Positions 33,968 through 42,996 of a stretch of DNA of 64,000 bases are shown piece by piece. The notes beneath the pieces are model-generated. The model made no database searches. It saw only the letters and a list, made by a program, of their open reading frames with translations, and was not told where the DNA came from. The stretch covers positions 1-64,000 of the forward strand of contig NZ_NKTY01000016.1 in assembly GCF_003207825.1 (NCBI RefSeq), written 5' to 3'. A program made the translations under genes and the position numbers. Every line of letters starts with the position of its first letter. Position 1 is the stretch's first letter. This DNA comes from Komagataeibacter saccharivorans (lineage in GTDB: Bacteria > Pseudomonadota > Alphaproteobacteria > Acetobacterales > Acetobacteraceae).

Positions 33968-34840
33968 ATGGCCGATATCGCCACCATTTCCACCGCCATC
34001 GCAAGCGTGCTGGCCGCCGCCATCTGCCCCGATGGCACGACCGGCAGCGCCGTAACGGGGCGGCCCGTCATCATCCGCCGTGGCGGGCTGACGCAGGCCG
34101 ACCTTGGCGGCATGGTGCGGACAGTGCAGCAGGGGTGCGACTTCATCGGCATTGCCGACGTGCCGGATTCATGGGCGCGGCTGGATGAACCGCTGGGCCG
34201 CCCGTGGCGGATGGATACGGCATGCGCGCCCACGGCCACCATCGGGGCGACGGGCGTGACCGCCGTGGTCACGCTCACACCGGGGGTAGCGCCCTGCGGC
34301 ACGCTGGGGCTGCGGGTGACGGGCCTGCCCGGTTACAGCGGGGCCGCATGCGTGCTGCATGTCGCCACGGCGGACGATACGGCGGACAGCATCGCCGCGG
34401 CCCTTGCCGCACCGCTACCGGGCGCCATGGCGACGGGCGACGCCATCACCATACCGGGGGCGGCCAGCGTGCAGGCGCTGAATGCGGGGGTCGTGACCAC
34501 GCGCTGCATCGCGCGCAGGCAGGAACAGATGTTCATCATCACCACATGGTCCGCCACACCCGCCGCGCGTGACGCGCTGGGGCAGGCGGCAAGTGACGCG
34601 CTGGCCCTGAATGACTGGCTGACGGATGCGGACGGCTCCACCTTCCGTATCGAGGCGCGCGCCGCCAGCAATGACGACACCGCCATGAACCGCGGCCTTT
34701 TCTCGCGCCCCGCGCACTACCTGGTCACGTTCGATACGGATCTGACCCGTCCGGCCCCGGTCATGCTGGCGGGCGGCATCGGCCTGCCCGGCGGCGCGAT
34801 CGAAGGCGATGTGCTGCTGGGGCCTGCCGCCCCGGCCTGA
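33968..34840 (+). CDS. Putative tail terminator / neck protein
   Basis: A 290-residue protein. The N-terminus (ADIATISTAIASVLAAAICPDG) and QEQMFIITTWSATPAARDALGQAASDALALNDWLTDADGSTFRI resemble tail-completion or tail-terminator proteins found just upstream of sheath genes in contractile-tailed prophages. A middle segment (about residues 80-170) is beta-rich and may be an insertion. AGGAG ten bases before the ATG at 33968 decides the start over 33908. The exact family is unsure. Confidence 0.6.
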   Translation: MADIATISTAIASVLAAAICPDGTTGSAVTGRPVIIRRGGLTQADLGGMVRTVQQGCDFIGIADVPDSWARLDEPLGRPWRMDTACAPTATIGATGVTAVVTLTPGVAPCGTLGLRVTGLPGYSGAACVLHVATADDTADSIAAALAAPLPGAMATGDAITIPGAASVQALNAGVVTTRCIARRQEQMFIITTWSATPAARDALGQAASDALALNDWLTDADGSTFRIEARAASNDDTAMNRGLFSRPAHYLVTFDTDLTRPAPVMLAGGIGLPGGAIEGDVLLGPAAPA

Positions 34841-34903
34841 TCCGCCCACCACACCAAACCGGTTTCCACGCGGCATGCCGCGCAACAGGGAAAGACAGAC
34901 GCA

Positions 34904-36391
34904 ATGACCATCTACCAGTCCGGGCAGCTCAATACCAACAGCCTGAATGTGCCCGACCTGTATGTACAGATCCTCCAGCCACAGACGCTGGCGCTCAACG
35001 GTGTCGCCACCGGGCGCATCGGCATCGTCGGCACCGCTGCATGGGGGGCCGTGGCGACGCCCGTCATCGTGGGCGGCATGGGCGACTGTCTCGGCGCCTT
35101 TGGCCCCAGGCAGGCGATGGCAACCGACATCGGCACGGCGGTCAACATCGCGCTGCTGCAGGGCGCATCCGACTTTCGCTGCGTGCGGGTAAGCGACGGG
35201 ACGGACGCCGCCGCCACGGGCGAACTGGCGGGGGTTACACTGACCGCCATCCATACCGGCAGCGCGGGTAACGCCATTACCGCGACGCTGGTGCAGGATG
35301 CGATCATCACCACCGCCTATACCCTGAACATCAGCCATGCCGTGCTGGGCAGCCGCACCTATCGCGGCGCGACATGGACGGCGCTGGCCACGGCCCTTGC
35401 GGCCGATGGCGCTGCGCTGGTCCGCGCCACGGTTCCCGCCACAGTGCCGGTGCTGGCGGCGGGGTCCGTTATGCTTGCGGGCGGTGCGGATGGCGGTGTT
35501 CCGGCCACGGCGGCGTTCCTTGGCACCGACGGGGCCAGCCGCACCGGGATGTACGCCCTGCGCGGGCAGGGCTGCGCGCTGGGCCTGCTGCATGGGATCA
35601 GCGACAGCACGTCATGGACCACGCAGGCGGCCTTCGGGCTGGAGGAAGGCGTGTACATGATCGCCACCGGCCCCGCAGGCGACACGATCGCCAGTGCTGC
35701 GGCGCAGAAGGCGGCTGCCGGGGTGGACAGCTACGCCATCAAGCTGATGCTGGGTGACTGGCTGTGGTGGGATGACGACGCCAATGGCGACATGCTGGTG
35801 CCGCCGCAGGCCTTCGCTGCCGGTATCCTTGGCGGCCTGTCGCCCGAACAGTCCAGCCTGAACAAGCCGCTTTCGGGCGTGATCGGCAGCCAGAAGGCGG
35901 GACTGGTTTCCAGCGGTATGGCCGCGACCTATTCCACCGCCGAACTGTCCGCGCTGTTCGGCGCGGGGATCGACGTGATCTGCAATCCAGCGCCCGGCGG
36001 GGCCTACTGGGCGGTGCGCGGCGGGATCAATACATCGTCCGATGCCGACACGGCGGACGACACCTATACCCGCCTGACCAACTACATTGCCGAAACCATC
36101 AATGCGGGCATGGGCGCGTTCGTGGGTGAGGTCATCAGTCCCACGCTGTTTGGCGATATCCGCGCCGTGCTGCTGGGCACGCTGTCCGGCATGGCGGGCA
36201 GCGGCATCCTTGCGGACAGCACGTCGTATGCCGTGGTGTGCGACAGCACCAACAACCCGCAGTCGCGCACGGCGCTGGGTTATGTCCGCGCGGACGTGCA
36301 GGTGCGCTACCAGGGCATCAACCGCTTCTTCATCGTCAACCTTCAGGGCGGGGCGAGCGTGACCGTCGCCACCGGCACGTCCGCCACCTGA
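34904..36391 (+). CDS. Contractile tail sheath protein
   Basis: A 495-residue tail sheath subunit. It has the domain order of phage sheath proteins: N-terminal beta domain (PDLYVQILQPQTLALNGVATGRIGIVGTAAWG), an inserted domain, and a conserved C-terminal core with GGLSPEQSSLNKPLSGVIGSQK, ELSALFGAGIDVICNPAPGGAYWAVRGGINTSSD, YTRLTNYIAETINAGMGAFVGEVIS and YQGINRFFIVNLQGG. This shows that the prophage has a contractile (myovirus-type) tail. It is followed 75 bases later by the tube gene. Confidence 0.93.
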   Translation: MTIYQSGQLNTNSLNVPDLYVQILQPQTLALNGVATGRIGIVGTAAWGAVATPVIVGGMGDCLGAFGPRQAMATDIGTAVNIALLQGASDFRCVRVSDGTDAAATGELAGVTLTAIHTGSAGNAITATLVQDAIITTAYTLNISHAVLGSRTYRGATWTALATALAADGAALVRATVPATVPVLAAGSVMLAGGADGGVPATAAFLGTDGASRTGMYALRGQGCALGLLHGISDSTSWTTQAAFGLEEGVYMIATGPAGDTIASAAAQKAAAGVDSYAIKLMLGDWLWWDDDANGDMLVPPQAFAAGILGGLSPEQSSLNKPLSGVIGSQKAGLVSSGMAATYSTAELSALFGAGIDVICNPAPGGAYWAVRGGINTSSDADTADDTYTRLTNYIAETINAGMGAFVGEVISPTLFGDIRAVLLGTLSGMAGSGILADSTSYAVVCDSTNNPQSRTALGYVRADVQVRYQGINRFFIVNLQGGASVTVATGTSAT

Positions 36392-36466
36392 CGAAACGGG
36401 CTGCCGCCAACAGAAATACTTCACGGGCCGCCCGCCGGGTGGCCCATCTTCCTTACGGAGCGATGA

Positions 36467-36898
36467 ATGTCCGCCAAGCCTTTCAATATCGGCCGCGACT
36501 GCCGCGTGGTGCTGGTCTATAACGGCAGCCGCATCGACCTGCCCACCGTTACCGGGTTTCAGGCCCAGCAGCGCACCAGCGCGATTTCGTCCAGCCCGCT
36601 CAACGACATGCCCATGTTCTATGACGTGCCGAACGGCTGGAATGGCCACTTTTCCTTCCAGCGCGACAGTTCCGGCGCGGATGACCTGTTCGCCGCAATC
36701 GAAAGCGGGTTCTGGGCCGCGGGCACGGTGCTGCTGGGCAGCATTTACCAGTACGTGACCGAATGCGACGGATCGCTGAGCACGTATGAATATGTCGGCG
36801 CGTCGATCCAGTTGTCCGATGCGGGGCATTACCAGTCCGAAATGCTGGTCATGCAGGCCATAAGCTTCAACGCCCGCGCGCGCAACCGCGTTTCCTGA
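36467..36898 (+). CDS. Tail tube protein
   Basis: A 143-residue inner tube subunit, directly downstream of the sheath gene as in myoviruses. It starts MSAKPFNIGRDCRVVLVYNGSRIDLPTVTGFQAQQRTSAISSSPLNDMPMFYDVPNGWNG and ends with ISFNARARNRVS. The size and beta-rich pattern match phage tail tube proteins. ACGGAG lies just before the ATG. Confidence 0.82.
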   Translation: MSAKPFNIGRDCRVVLVYNGSRIDLPTVTGFQAQQRTSAISSSPLNDMPMFYDVPNGWNGHFSFQRDSSGADDLFAAIESGFWAAGTVLLGSIYQYVTECDGSLSTYEYVGASIQLSDAGHYQSEMLVMQAISFNARARNRVS

Positions 36899-36924
36899 TC
36901 CCGCCACGAACCGAAAGTCATGCC

Positions 36925-37236
36925 ATGACAGACAGAACAGTAAAGACCAGTGATGGCCGCACCATCACCTACCGCGAACGCGGGCCGGGGGACGTGCTGG
37001 CGTTGCTGGAACTTGGCCCGGCCACGCCATCGACGGCGTGGATGGAATACGCGCTGATGGTCACATCGGTCGAGGCGATCGACACCGTGCCCGTCATCCG
37101 CCCGCAGACGCGCGTGCAGCTTGAGCAGCTTGCCAACCAGATCGGCCATACGGGGATCGAGGCCCTGTCCACCGCCCTGTTTGGCGCGGACGGACAGGCG
37201 GCGGCGCAGGCCGAGGGCACAGCGGCAAAAAACTGA
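36925..37236 (+). CDS. Tail assembly chaperone (gpG-like, unshifted product)
   Basis: A 103-residue acidic protein located between tube and tape-measure genes, the place of the lambda gpG-type chaperone. It contains the segment GDVLALLELGPATPSTAWMEYALMVTSVEAIDTVPVIRPQTRVQLEQLANQIGHTGIEAL. It ends GTAAKN, with the slippery heptamer A AAA AAC as its last codons, immediately before TGA. It would coat the tape-measure protein during tail assembly. Confidence 0.85.
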   Translation: MTDRTVKTSDGRTITYRERGPGDVLALLELGPATPSTAWMEYALMVTSVEAIDTVPVIRPQTRVQLEQLANQIGHTGIEALSTALFGADGQAAAQAEGTAAKN

Positions 37237-37409
37237 GCCGGCACCCCGCCCTGATCGAGGTTGCGGCCCTGATCAGGAACGGGGTGCCGTGGGATGTCGC
37301 CATGGCCATGCCGCGCGTGCGGCGCATGGCGTTTCTTGTCGCGTTTGGGGAACTGGCAGGCGGGCGGTATGACTGGAACACCCAGCAATGGGAACAGCCC
37401 GATGGCTGA
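36925..37409 (+). CDS. Frameshifted tail chaperone (gpGT-like) via A AAA AAC slip
   Basis: A minus-one shift on A AAA AAC at 37227-37233 avoids the TGA at 37234-37236 and continues LSRHPALIEVAALIRNGVPWDVAMAMPRVRRMAFLVAFGELAGGRYDWNTQQWEQPDG to a stop at 37407-37409, giving about 161 residues. The heptamer is in the correct phase (gcA AAA AAC) for tandem slippage. The T extension has no start codon of its own and its composition is protein-like. This is the classic G/GT arrangement. The extension overlaps the start of the next gene by eight bases. Confidence 0.85.
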
Positions 37410-38796
37410 TTTTCCTTACATGACGGCAGTGCATGCGGTGCGGGTATCGGCACGGACCGGGCGGGTTACGGGGCTTGCGCGCGTTATGGCGCGTGGGGGC
37501 GGTGTGCCTGGTCGCGTCATCGCGCGACTGCGGAGCGGAACGGGCCTGACCGGCATGCTGGCGCGCATCATCCAGCGCATCGCCGCAGGGGGCGCGGGAC
37601 GGGTGGGGTTCATGCCGTTCATCCCGCGCCCCCATGGCGGGAAGGGGGATGATGGGGGCGTGATGACCGCCCTGCCACCCGCGCCGCCCATCGCAGCACT
37701 GGCCGCCAGCATTCCCCATACGCACCCGGTGGCCGGTGTGTCCCGCGTCGGGGCGCCTTTCCTTTTCCCCGTGCAGGGAAATGCGCGCACCGCACTTCCC
37801 GCCGCCGTCACGCCTGCCGCGCCGTCATTGTCGCGTGGCGGAAACGCTGCGGGCCCCGTCGTGCAGGATGGCGTGCAGCCCGTCGCGGCAATGCGCCATA
37901 TCCACCCGGTCTGGATGCCGAAGGCGCGGGAAGAAATGTCCGGTTACGGGAATATGCTGTCCCCTGCACCCCGTTTCGTGGCGCAGGGGGCTGTGATGGC
38001 CGGGCCAGTGTCCCGCCTGACGTCTGCCGTTCTCATGCCTGCCCGTGTGGTGGGGACCAACCTGCCCCATGATGTCGGTATAACAGGGGGCGGAACGGAT
38101 CGGGTGGCGGCCCCTGCGCTACCTGTCGCCACGGCTATTGCGGCGGGGACCACGGATGGCGGTGGTGCGTGGCTGCGCGCATCCGGTCCTGCTGCGCATG
38201 TGGTCATGCCACCCCGTATGGTGCGCCCGGCGGGGCATGGGGGGGATTATGCCCGTGCCGCCGGGCCTGTCGCTGCATGGGTTCAGGCCGGGCGGGATGT
38301 GCATGGAACGGTGGCGTTGCCGCCCGCGCGTGAACCGCGCAGCGGGCCGGTGATGACGCCGGTTTGTCGGCCATGGCTTCCATCGGGCGGCGCGCCTGTG
38401 GCAGGCGTGCCTTATGCCCCGGCGGGGTATCCGGTCCAGCAGGCCGTGTTCGTGCCCACGGGTGCGGGGACGGTCGGGTCGGTCGTGCCCCGCGTGCCCC
38501 GGCCTGGCGTGCCGCAGCCGGTCCGGTCAGGCTGGCCCGGGCAGGGCAGGCCGCCCTTCATCGCGCCCGCCGTCCCGGTTGCGCGTCGGGAAGGGGATGT
38601 TGCCCCCGTGGCGGCACGCAACATCCCGCCGCCCGCAATTCAGGTCACCATACCGGTAACGCTGGACCACCACGTACTGGGGCAGGCCGTCGCCCGTATC
38701 GACACCAGCCGCGCGCGGCATGAACACCGCGCCACCGGCACCGCGCCCGATGGCGTGCGCCATGCGCAGTTACCGGGCCGTTCCATCGGTCTGTAA
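37402..38796 (+). CDS. Tape-measure candidate, Pro/Gly-rich
   Basis: A 464-residue protein in the tape-measure position, between the G/GT chaperones and baseplate genes. It is unusual: it lacks the long alpha-helical repeats of tape measures and is instead rich in Pro, Gly, Ala, Val and Arg with many HP, PVAG and GxV units, and it has few acidic residues. The C-terminus (IQVTIPVTLDHHVLGQAVARIDTSRARHEH) resembles ends of phage minor tail proteins. If it sets tail length, the tail would be short. It might instead be a degenerate tape measure. The ATG at 37402 overlaps the end of the GT frame. Confidence 0.6.
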   Translation: MADFPYMTAVHAVRVSARTGRVTGLARVMARGGGVPGRVIARLRSGTGLTGMLARIIQRIAAGGAGRVGFMPFIPRPHGGKGDDGGVMTALPPAPPIAALAASIPHTHPVAGVSRVGAPFLFPVQGNARTALPAAVTPAAPSLSRGGNAAGPVVQDGVQPVAAMRHIHPVWMPKAREEMSGYGNMLSPAPRFVAQGAVMAGPVSRLTSAVLMPARVVGTNLPHDVGITGGGTDRVAAPALPVATAIAAGTTDGGGAWLRASGPAAHVVMPPRMVRPAGHGGDYARAAGPVAAWVQAGRDVHGTVALPPAREPRSGPVMTPVCRPWLPSGGAPVAGVPYAPAGYPVQQAVFVPTGAGTVGSVVPRVPRPGVPQPVRSGWPGQGRPPFIAPAVPVARREGDVAPVAARNIPPPAIQVTIPVTLDHHVLGQAVARIDTSRARHEHRATGTAPDGVRHAQLPGRSIGL

Positions 38797-38947
38797 CCAC
38801 CACCAGCACCCGTGGGCCGCATAAAGCGTCCTTCCCGCCTGCACGATCTGGCGTTAGACAGTAGCCATGATGGCATAGCCGCGTAAGGTGGTGCGGCGGG
38901 ATCATGCAACCGTAATACTGCACCGCGTCCGTGCAGCGGAAACCATC

Positions 38948-39865
38948 ATGTCCCTGACCCTTGAGAACACGGAAACCGCAATCGGTTCCATCGGGCGGCT
39001 GTGGGCGTCCGCCCCCGTCACCATTGGCGGCCTGACGCTGACCGGCATGGAAGTGCCACAGGTCATACGCGATGGCGGCACGCAGCAGGTCGCCATACAC
39101 CGCCTGCCCGGTGGCAACCGGATTATCGACGCGGTGGGGAACGATCCCGACCGGCTGGAACTGCAGGGCACCTTTGTCGGACCCACCGCCATCGAACGCG
39201 CCATGGTGCTCAAGCAGATGCGCATTGCGGGGGTACCCGTTGCCTTCGCCGGGGCGGGGCTGTCGCTTATGGTGCGTATTGTCCAGTACGCCTTCGATTA
39301 CGCGCATAAGGGCGTTGTGATCCCGTACCGGCTGGTACTGGAACAGCCGCCGCAGGTTGCGGCTGCATCCGGCGGTGTGTCCGGCCTGTCCGCGCTGGTG
39401 GGCAGTGATGCGGCATCGGCGCTGTCGGGCCTGAGCGGGACGCTGGCGGATGTGGCCAGTGTTGCGGGTGATGTGACCGGCCAGCTCGCCACCGTCATGG
39501 GGCAGGTGATGCCCATTGCGGACATGACCGGCGCGGGTGGCGTGTTCGCGGGCGTGCAGGACCAGCTTGGCATGGTCGGTGGCCTGTCGGGGGCGGGGGT
39601 CAATCTGGCCTCGGTCCCCGGCAGCGTGACCGGCGTGCTGTCCGGGCTGGAGGCGGCGGGCAGCGGACTGACCACCGCCATAAGCCAGACCGGGGCGAAT
39701 ATCGACGCAATCAGCCCGGACAATGCAGCCAGCCTGTCCACCCTGACCGCGAATGCCGCGCTGCATGCCACCGCCGCCACATCCGGCGCGCTGGTCAACC
39801 GGGCCTACGCCAACACCATAACCGCAACGGGCGGCGCACGGAACGGACCGCTCGTCACCGCGTAG
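38948..39865 (+). CDS. Tail/baseplate protein (DNA-circularisation-like N-domain)
   Basis: A 305-residue tail protein. The N-terminal 125 residues (IGGLTLTGMEVPQVIRDGGTQQVAIHRLPGGNRIIDAVGNDPDRLELQGTFVGPTAIERAMVLKQMRIAGVPV) resemble the N-terminal domain of Mu-type tail/DNA-circulation proteins and LysM-associated baseplate proteins. The C-terminal 180 residues are low-complexity Ala/Gly/Ser/Val helices. The ATG at 38948 starts the homologous part. It is followed by tail X and hub genes in the usual order. Confidence 0.65.
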   Translation: MSLTLENTETAIGSIGRLWASAPVTIGGLTLTGMEVPQVIRDGGTQQVAIHRLPGGNRIIDAVGNDPDRLELQGTFVGPTAIERAMVLKQMRIAGVPVAFAGAGLSLMVRIVQYAFDYAHKGVVIPYRLVLEQPPQVAAASGGVSGLSALVGSDAASALSGLSGTLADVASVAGDVTGQLATVMGQVMPIADMTGAGGVFAGVQDQLGMVGGLSGAGVNLASVPGSVTGVLSGLEAAGSGLTTAISQTGANIDAISPDNAASLSTLTANAALHATAATSGALVNRAYANTITATGGARNGPLVTA

Positions 39866-39882
39866 AGGCAGGATCATTTCCC

Positions 39883-40092
39883 ATGGCGAATACACTCAAG
39901 GTCACGGCGGCGGACATATCGCTTTATCATGTGGCCGCACGCCAGCTTGGCGATGCGACGCAGTGGTGGCGGATCGCGCGGCTGAATGGTCTGGATGATC
40001 CGGATCTGGGTGGTTTTGCAACGCCGGTGGTGCTGACGCTGCCGCCCGTTGACGCCACGCAGGACAGTGGGGTGGCGGGAGTATCGTCATGA
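39883..40092 (+). CDS. Tail protein X-like / LysM-like small protein
   Basis: A 69-residue protein with a LysM-like fold pattern (ISLYHVAARQLGDATQWWRIARLNGLDDPDLGGFATPVVLTLPP), typical of the small X protein that sits between tape-measure-related and hub genes in P2-like and Mu-like tails. Its stop overlaps the hub start (ATGA), so the two are coupled. Confidence 0.78.
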   Translation: MANTLKVTAADISLYHVAARQLGDATQWWRIARLNGLDDPDLGGFATPVVLTLPPVDATQDSGVAGVSS

Positions 40093-41252
40093 GCGAAAGC
40101 ATGACCGTAACCGCCAGCCGTGGCCATCCGCCGTGGCGCATGCCGCGCGCGCGGCTGCTGGTCAACGGGGCGACGCGGCCTGAAACCGGGCTGGAACGCT
40201 TCAGCCTTGCCCGCACGCGCTACAGCCGCGCCGACACGCTGGACCTGACGCTGGCGCTGGACCGGACGCAGGTGCCGGGCACCGGGCTGTGGTTCGACCT
40301 GGCAGACCCGGCGGCGGGCAGCGTTCTGTCCGAAATCGACATCGAACTGCAGATGCGTGACGAAGCGCAGTCCGGCGCGCAGTGGACCACCATGTTCCGT
40401 GGCCTTGTCGATCATGTCGCATTCAGCCCGGCGGAAACATCCGTCCATGTCCAGTGCCGCGACTATCTGGCGCGACTGCTGGACATGCGGGTTGTCGACG
40501 GGTGGATGAACATGACCGGGGCCGGGGTAGTCCGCGCCATGATCGCCGCAGCCGGGCTGACGCCGCAGGTCAGCATGGATGACGCGATGGTGGGACAGTT
40601 CTGGCAGGTCGAGCACAAGCGCGTATCCGCCGCCAGCCACTGCCGTTTCCAGACCGCGTTCGACCTTGCCAGCCATCTGGCCGTCCTGTCCGGCTGCGAC
40701 CTGTATGCTGATGGAACCACCATCATCTGCGCGCCCCGTCCGGCGGCGGACGCCACCAATACGCATCATCTGGACTATACCGATACGGGACCGGACAGCC
40801 CGGTTGCGATGGGGGCCAGCTTCCTGCGCTTCAGCCGGGATTACCAGATTGCGCGCGGCGTGATCGTACACGTCACGGCGTGGGACAGCAGGCAGCGTAC
40901 GCGGGTGGATTATTACTGGTCCGCCGCCGGTGGATCGCCCGCAAACCCCGGCGGCACCGGCACGCTGCACAGCTTCACCGCCCCCGGCGCGCGGCTGGAT
41001 GACGTCAAACGCATTGCGTGGTGCAAATATAACCAGATCGTGGCCCATGCCCGCACCGTAAGCGGCACCATACCGGGCCGCATCGCATTGCAGCCGCGCC
41101 AGTTCATGCAGGTCAGCGGCACGGGCACGACATGGGATGGCACGCTGGACATTGATGCGGTCGAGAGCAGCTTTTCGTGGGATGGCGGCTTTTCGCAGCA
41201 GCTTGTCCTGCGCCTGCGCGATGTGACGAAGGATGAGAACAGTGATGACTGA
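40089..41252 (+). CDS. Baseplate hub protein (gpD-like)
   Basis: A 387-residue hub protein of the late-control D / gp27-like family. It begins with a beta-domain (PRARLLVNGATRPETGLERFSLARTRYSRADTLDLTLALD) and has FRGLVDHVAFSPAETSVHVQCRDYLARLLDMRV, then FDLASHLAVLSGCDLYADGTTIICAPRP, all typical of the hub trimer that holds the spike. The start overlaps the X gene stop. The end overlaps the spike gene by eight bases. Confidence 0.85.
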   Translation: MSESMTVTASRGHPPWRMPRARLLVNGATRPETGLERFSLARTRYSRADTLDLTLALDRTQVPGTGLWFDLADPAAGSVLSEIDIELQMRDEAQSGAQWTTMFRGLVDHVAFSPAETSVHVQCRDYLARLLDMRVVDGWMNMTGAGVVRAMIAAAGLTPQVSMDDAMVGQFWQVEHKRVSAASHCRFQTAFDLASHLAVLSGCDLYADGTTIICAPRPAADATNTHHLDYTDTGPDSPVAMGASFLRFSRDYQIARGVIVHVTAWDSRQRTRVDYYWSAAGGSPANPGGTGTLHSFTAPGARLDDVKRIAWCKYNQIVAHARTVSGTIPGRIALQPRQFMQVSGTGTTWDGTLDIDAVESSFSWDGGFSQQLVLRLRDVTKDENSDD

Positions 41253-41922
41253 CCCGCGCATGATCGCCGCAGGCATGGCGCATGGGCTGGCGCAGCCCGG
41301 TTTCGGGCTGGTCAGCGCGGTGGACCCGGTCAACCACGCGGTCAAGGTCACGCTCCAGCCTTCGGGCGTGGAAAGCGGCTGGGTGCCCTATGGCGCGATG
41401 CAGGTGGGCAGCCTGCGCATCGCCTGCATGCCCGATACCGGTACGCATGTGCTTGTCACGCCCATCGAGGGCGACGCCGAACATGCGGTCATCGCCTGTC
41501 CGGTTTATGACGCGGCGATGATGCCGCCCCTTTCACCCGCCACGGGGCAGGTGGCCCAGCCGGGGGAAGTGCTGATCGTAAGCGGCTGCGCCCCGCCACC
41601 GGCGCAGGCTGGTGGCGTACCCGGTTCGCCGGGCCAGAACGCCCCGTGGTGGCACATGACGAAAACCGCGATCCATGCCGGGGCGGGGGATGCGACCGCA
41701 ACCCTGAACGCCAGCGGGCTGACATGGGCGGTAGGCGGCGTGACGATGGCGCTGACGGCGGATGGCCTGGCCATGCGCGGCGGCAGCATCACGACCGACC
41801 GGGACATGACGGCGCAGGGCACGGTTACGGGACAGGCGGACGTGAAGGCCGCAGGCATTTCGGGCCGCGAACATACCCACCCGGTCGGCAGCGCACCGGG
41901 TGTTACGGGCATGCCGCAATGA
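41245..41922 (+). CDS. Baseplate spike protein (gpV-like)
   Basis: A 225-residue spike/assembly protein V. The N-terminal OB-fold part (GLVSAVDPVNHAVKVTLQPSGVESGWVPYG, GTHVLVTPIEGDAEHAVIACPVYD) is followed by a beta-helical spike (ATLNASGLTWAVGGVTMALTADGLAMRGGSITTDRDMTAQGTVTGQADVKA) and a C-terminal REHTHPVG tip, where the HxH motif probably binds iron as in P2/phi92-type spikes. The ATG at 41245 is preferred over 41233 because AAGGA lies upstream at a workable distance. Confidence 0.85.
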   Translation: MTDPRMIAAGMAHGLAQPGFGLVSAVDPVNHAVKVTLQPSGVESGWVPYGAMQVGSLRIACMPDTGTHVLVTPIEGDAEHAVIACPVYDAAMMPPLSPATGQVAQPGEVLIVSGCAPPPAQAGGVPGSPGQNAPWWHMTKTAIHAGAGDATATLNASGLTWAVGGVTMALTADGLAMRGGSITTDRDMTAQGTVTGQADVKAAGISGREHTHPVGSAPGVTGMPQ

Positions 41923-41967
41923 TGCGGCGGCCCGTAACATATCATACACCACCATGGCGGGGCAGGA

Positions 41968-42330
41968 ATGAGTGCATTATCCCACATTGCGGGCGGTGAT
42001 CTGGCGCTGTCCGCCACGGGCGGCCTGTCCGTCGTAACAGGGGCGGAGCAGACAAGGCAGGCGCTGCTGCGCAGGCTTTGCACCAATCCCGGTGCGTATA
42101 TCTGGCAGCCCGGTTATGGCGCCGGACTGCCCGCGAAGGTTGGCGCGGTCATGGACGAAGCAGCCATCCGCGCGCTTGTGCTGGCCCAGACGCAGGCCGA
42201 AGCCGGGGTGGACCAGACACGGCCCGTAACGGTCACGCTGACCACACCGAAGGCCGGAGCCTGCCTGCTGGCCATATCCTACACCGACGCCACCACCGGC
42301 ACGGTGCAGGAACTGACGCTGACAGGCTGA
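41968..42330 (+). CDS. Baseplate wedge protein (gpW/gp25-like)
   Basis: A 120-residue gp25-like wedge protein with lysozyme-related fold. LSATGGLSVVTGAEQTRQALLRRLCTNPGAYIWQPGYGAGL is the family signature. GGCAGGA precedes the ATG. It normally precedes the J gene directly, but here a 1.5 kb interval with two non-phage genes separates them. Confidence 0.85.
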   Translation: MSALSHIAGGDLALSATGGLSVVTGAEQTRQALLRRLCTNPGAYIWQPGYGAGLPAKVGAVMDEAAIRALVLAQTQAEAGVDQTRPVTVTLTTPKAGACLLAISYTDATTGTVQELTLTG

Positions 42331-42359
42331 ACGCAGCGCGGATGGCTGTTCCGGCCAGT

Positions 42360-42665
42360 TTACGCGACGCGCAGCGTGACCTTGTGCAGTTCCTTTTGCA
42401 CGCTGGCGTCCGGGTGGCCGACATGGAAGGCTTCACCGGGCAGCAGGCGGATGTCGCTGATGCCGGACAGCGGCAGGACGCTCCATTCCCCGGTGGGGGG
42501 CACGCGTTTTTCGTGCGCGTCCTCGCCACGATAGATCAGGACCTGCGCCGTGCCGTCACGCTCGCCCAGCGCGTGGGGCGAACCGATGTAATTCCTGGCG
42601 CTGAAGGTAAAGCCGACCACGGTTTTTTTCTCGATGGCGTCACGAAGCGTCTTTTCAACGGACAT
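42360..42665 (-). CDS. Small WYL-like protein (cargo)
   Basis: A 101-residue protein on the strand opposite the phage operon. TLRDAIEKKTVVGFTFSARNYIGSPHALGERDGTAQVLIYRGE followed by GISDIRLLPGEAFH resembles a stand-alone WYL-type domain, a fold used for ligand or nucleic-acid sensing in regulators of defence and stress. The match is by eye. AAAGACATG-type spacing upstream gives no strong ribosome binding site. It is adjacent to an Hsp20 gene in the same interruption of the baseplate operon. Confidence 0.6.
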   Translation of the reverse strand: MSVEKTLRDAIEKKTVVGFTFSARNYIGSPHALGERDGTAQVLIYRGEDAHEKRVPPTGEWSVLPLSGISDIRLLPGEAFHVGHPDASVQKELHKVTLRVA

Positions 42666-42996
42666 GTCTTTTTCCCAATCTGCGCGACCCCGATGCGGGG
42701 TGCCGCGTGTTATAACGAGTCTGCCAGACTATATCCGTTCCGCCCGCGCATAGAAGCGGGCAGGGGCGTTTATTATTGCAATACTGACCTGCATTGCGCC
42801 GTTTCTGGATGTTGATGGCAGGTTGTGTGGTTTTCTTTGTTTCGGAACAGTAAAAGTCATTCCAGACCATAATGAAGCGCATGACAGGATTGATCTGCGT
42901 CACGGCGGGCGGGGATCGCTGGCCGCAGCATCCGTCATGCAGGGCGGATATGCCCCGGAATAGACCGCTCCGGTTATGTATTTTAGGAGAATGACC
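42666..42996. promoter_or_regulatory. Divergent gap between WYL-like and Hsp20 genes
   Basis: About 330 bases that should contain both promoters. It is more AT-rich than the phage genes. No heat-shock-type (sigma-32) promoter could be recognised with confidence. AGGAGA at 42985-42990 is the Hsp20 ribosome binding site. Confidence 0.4.
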
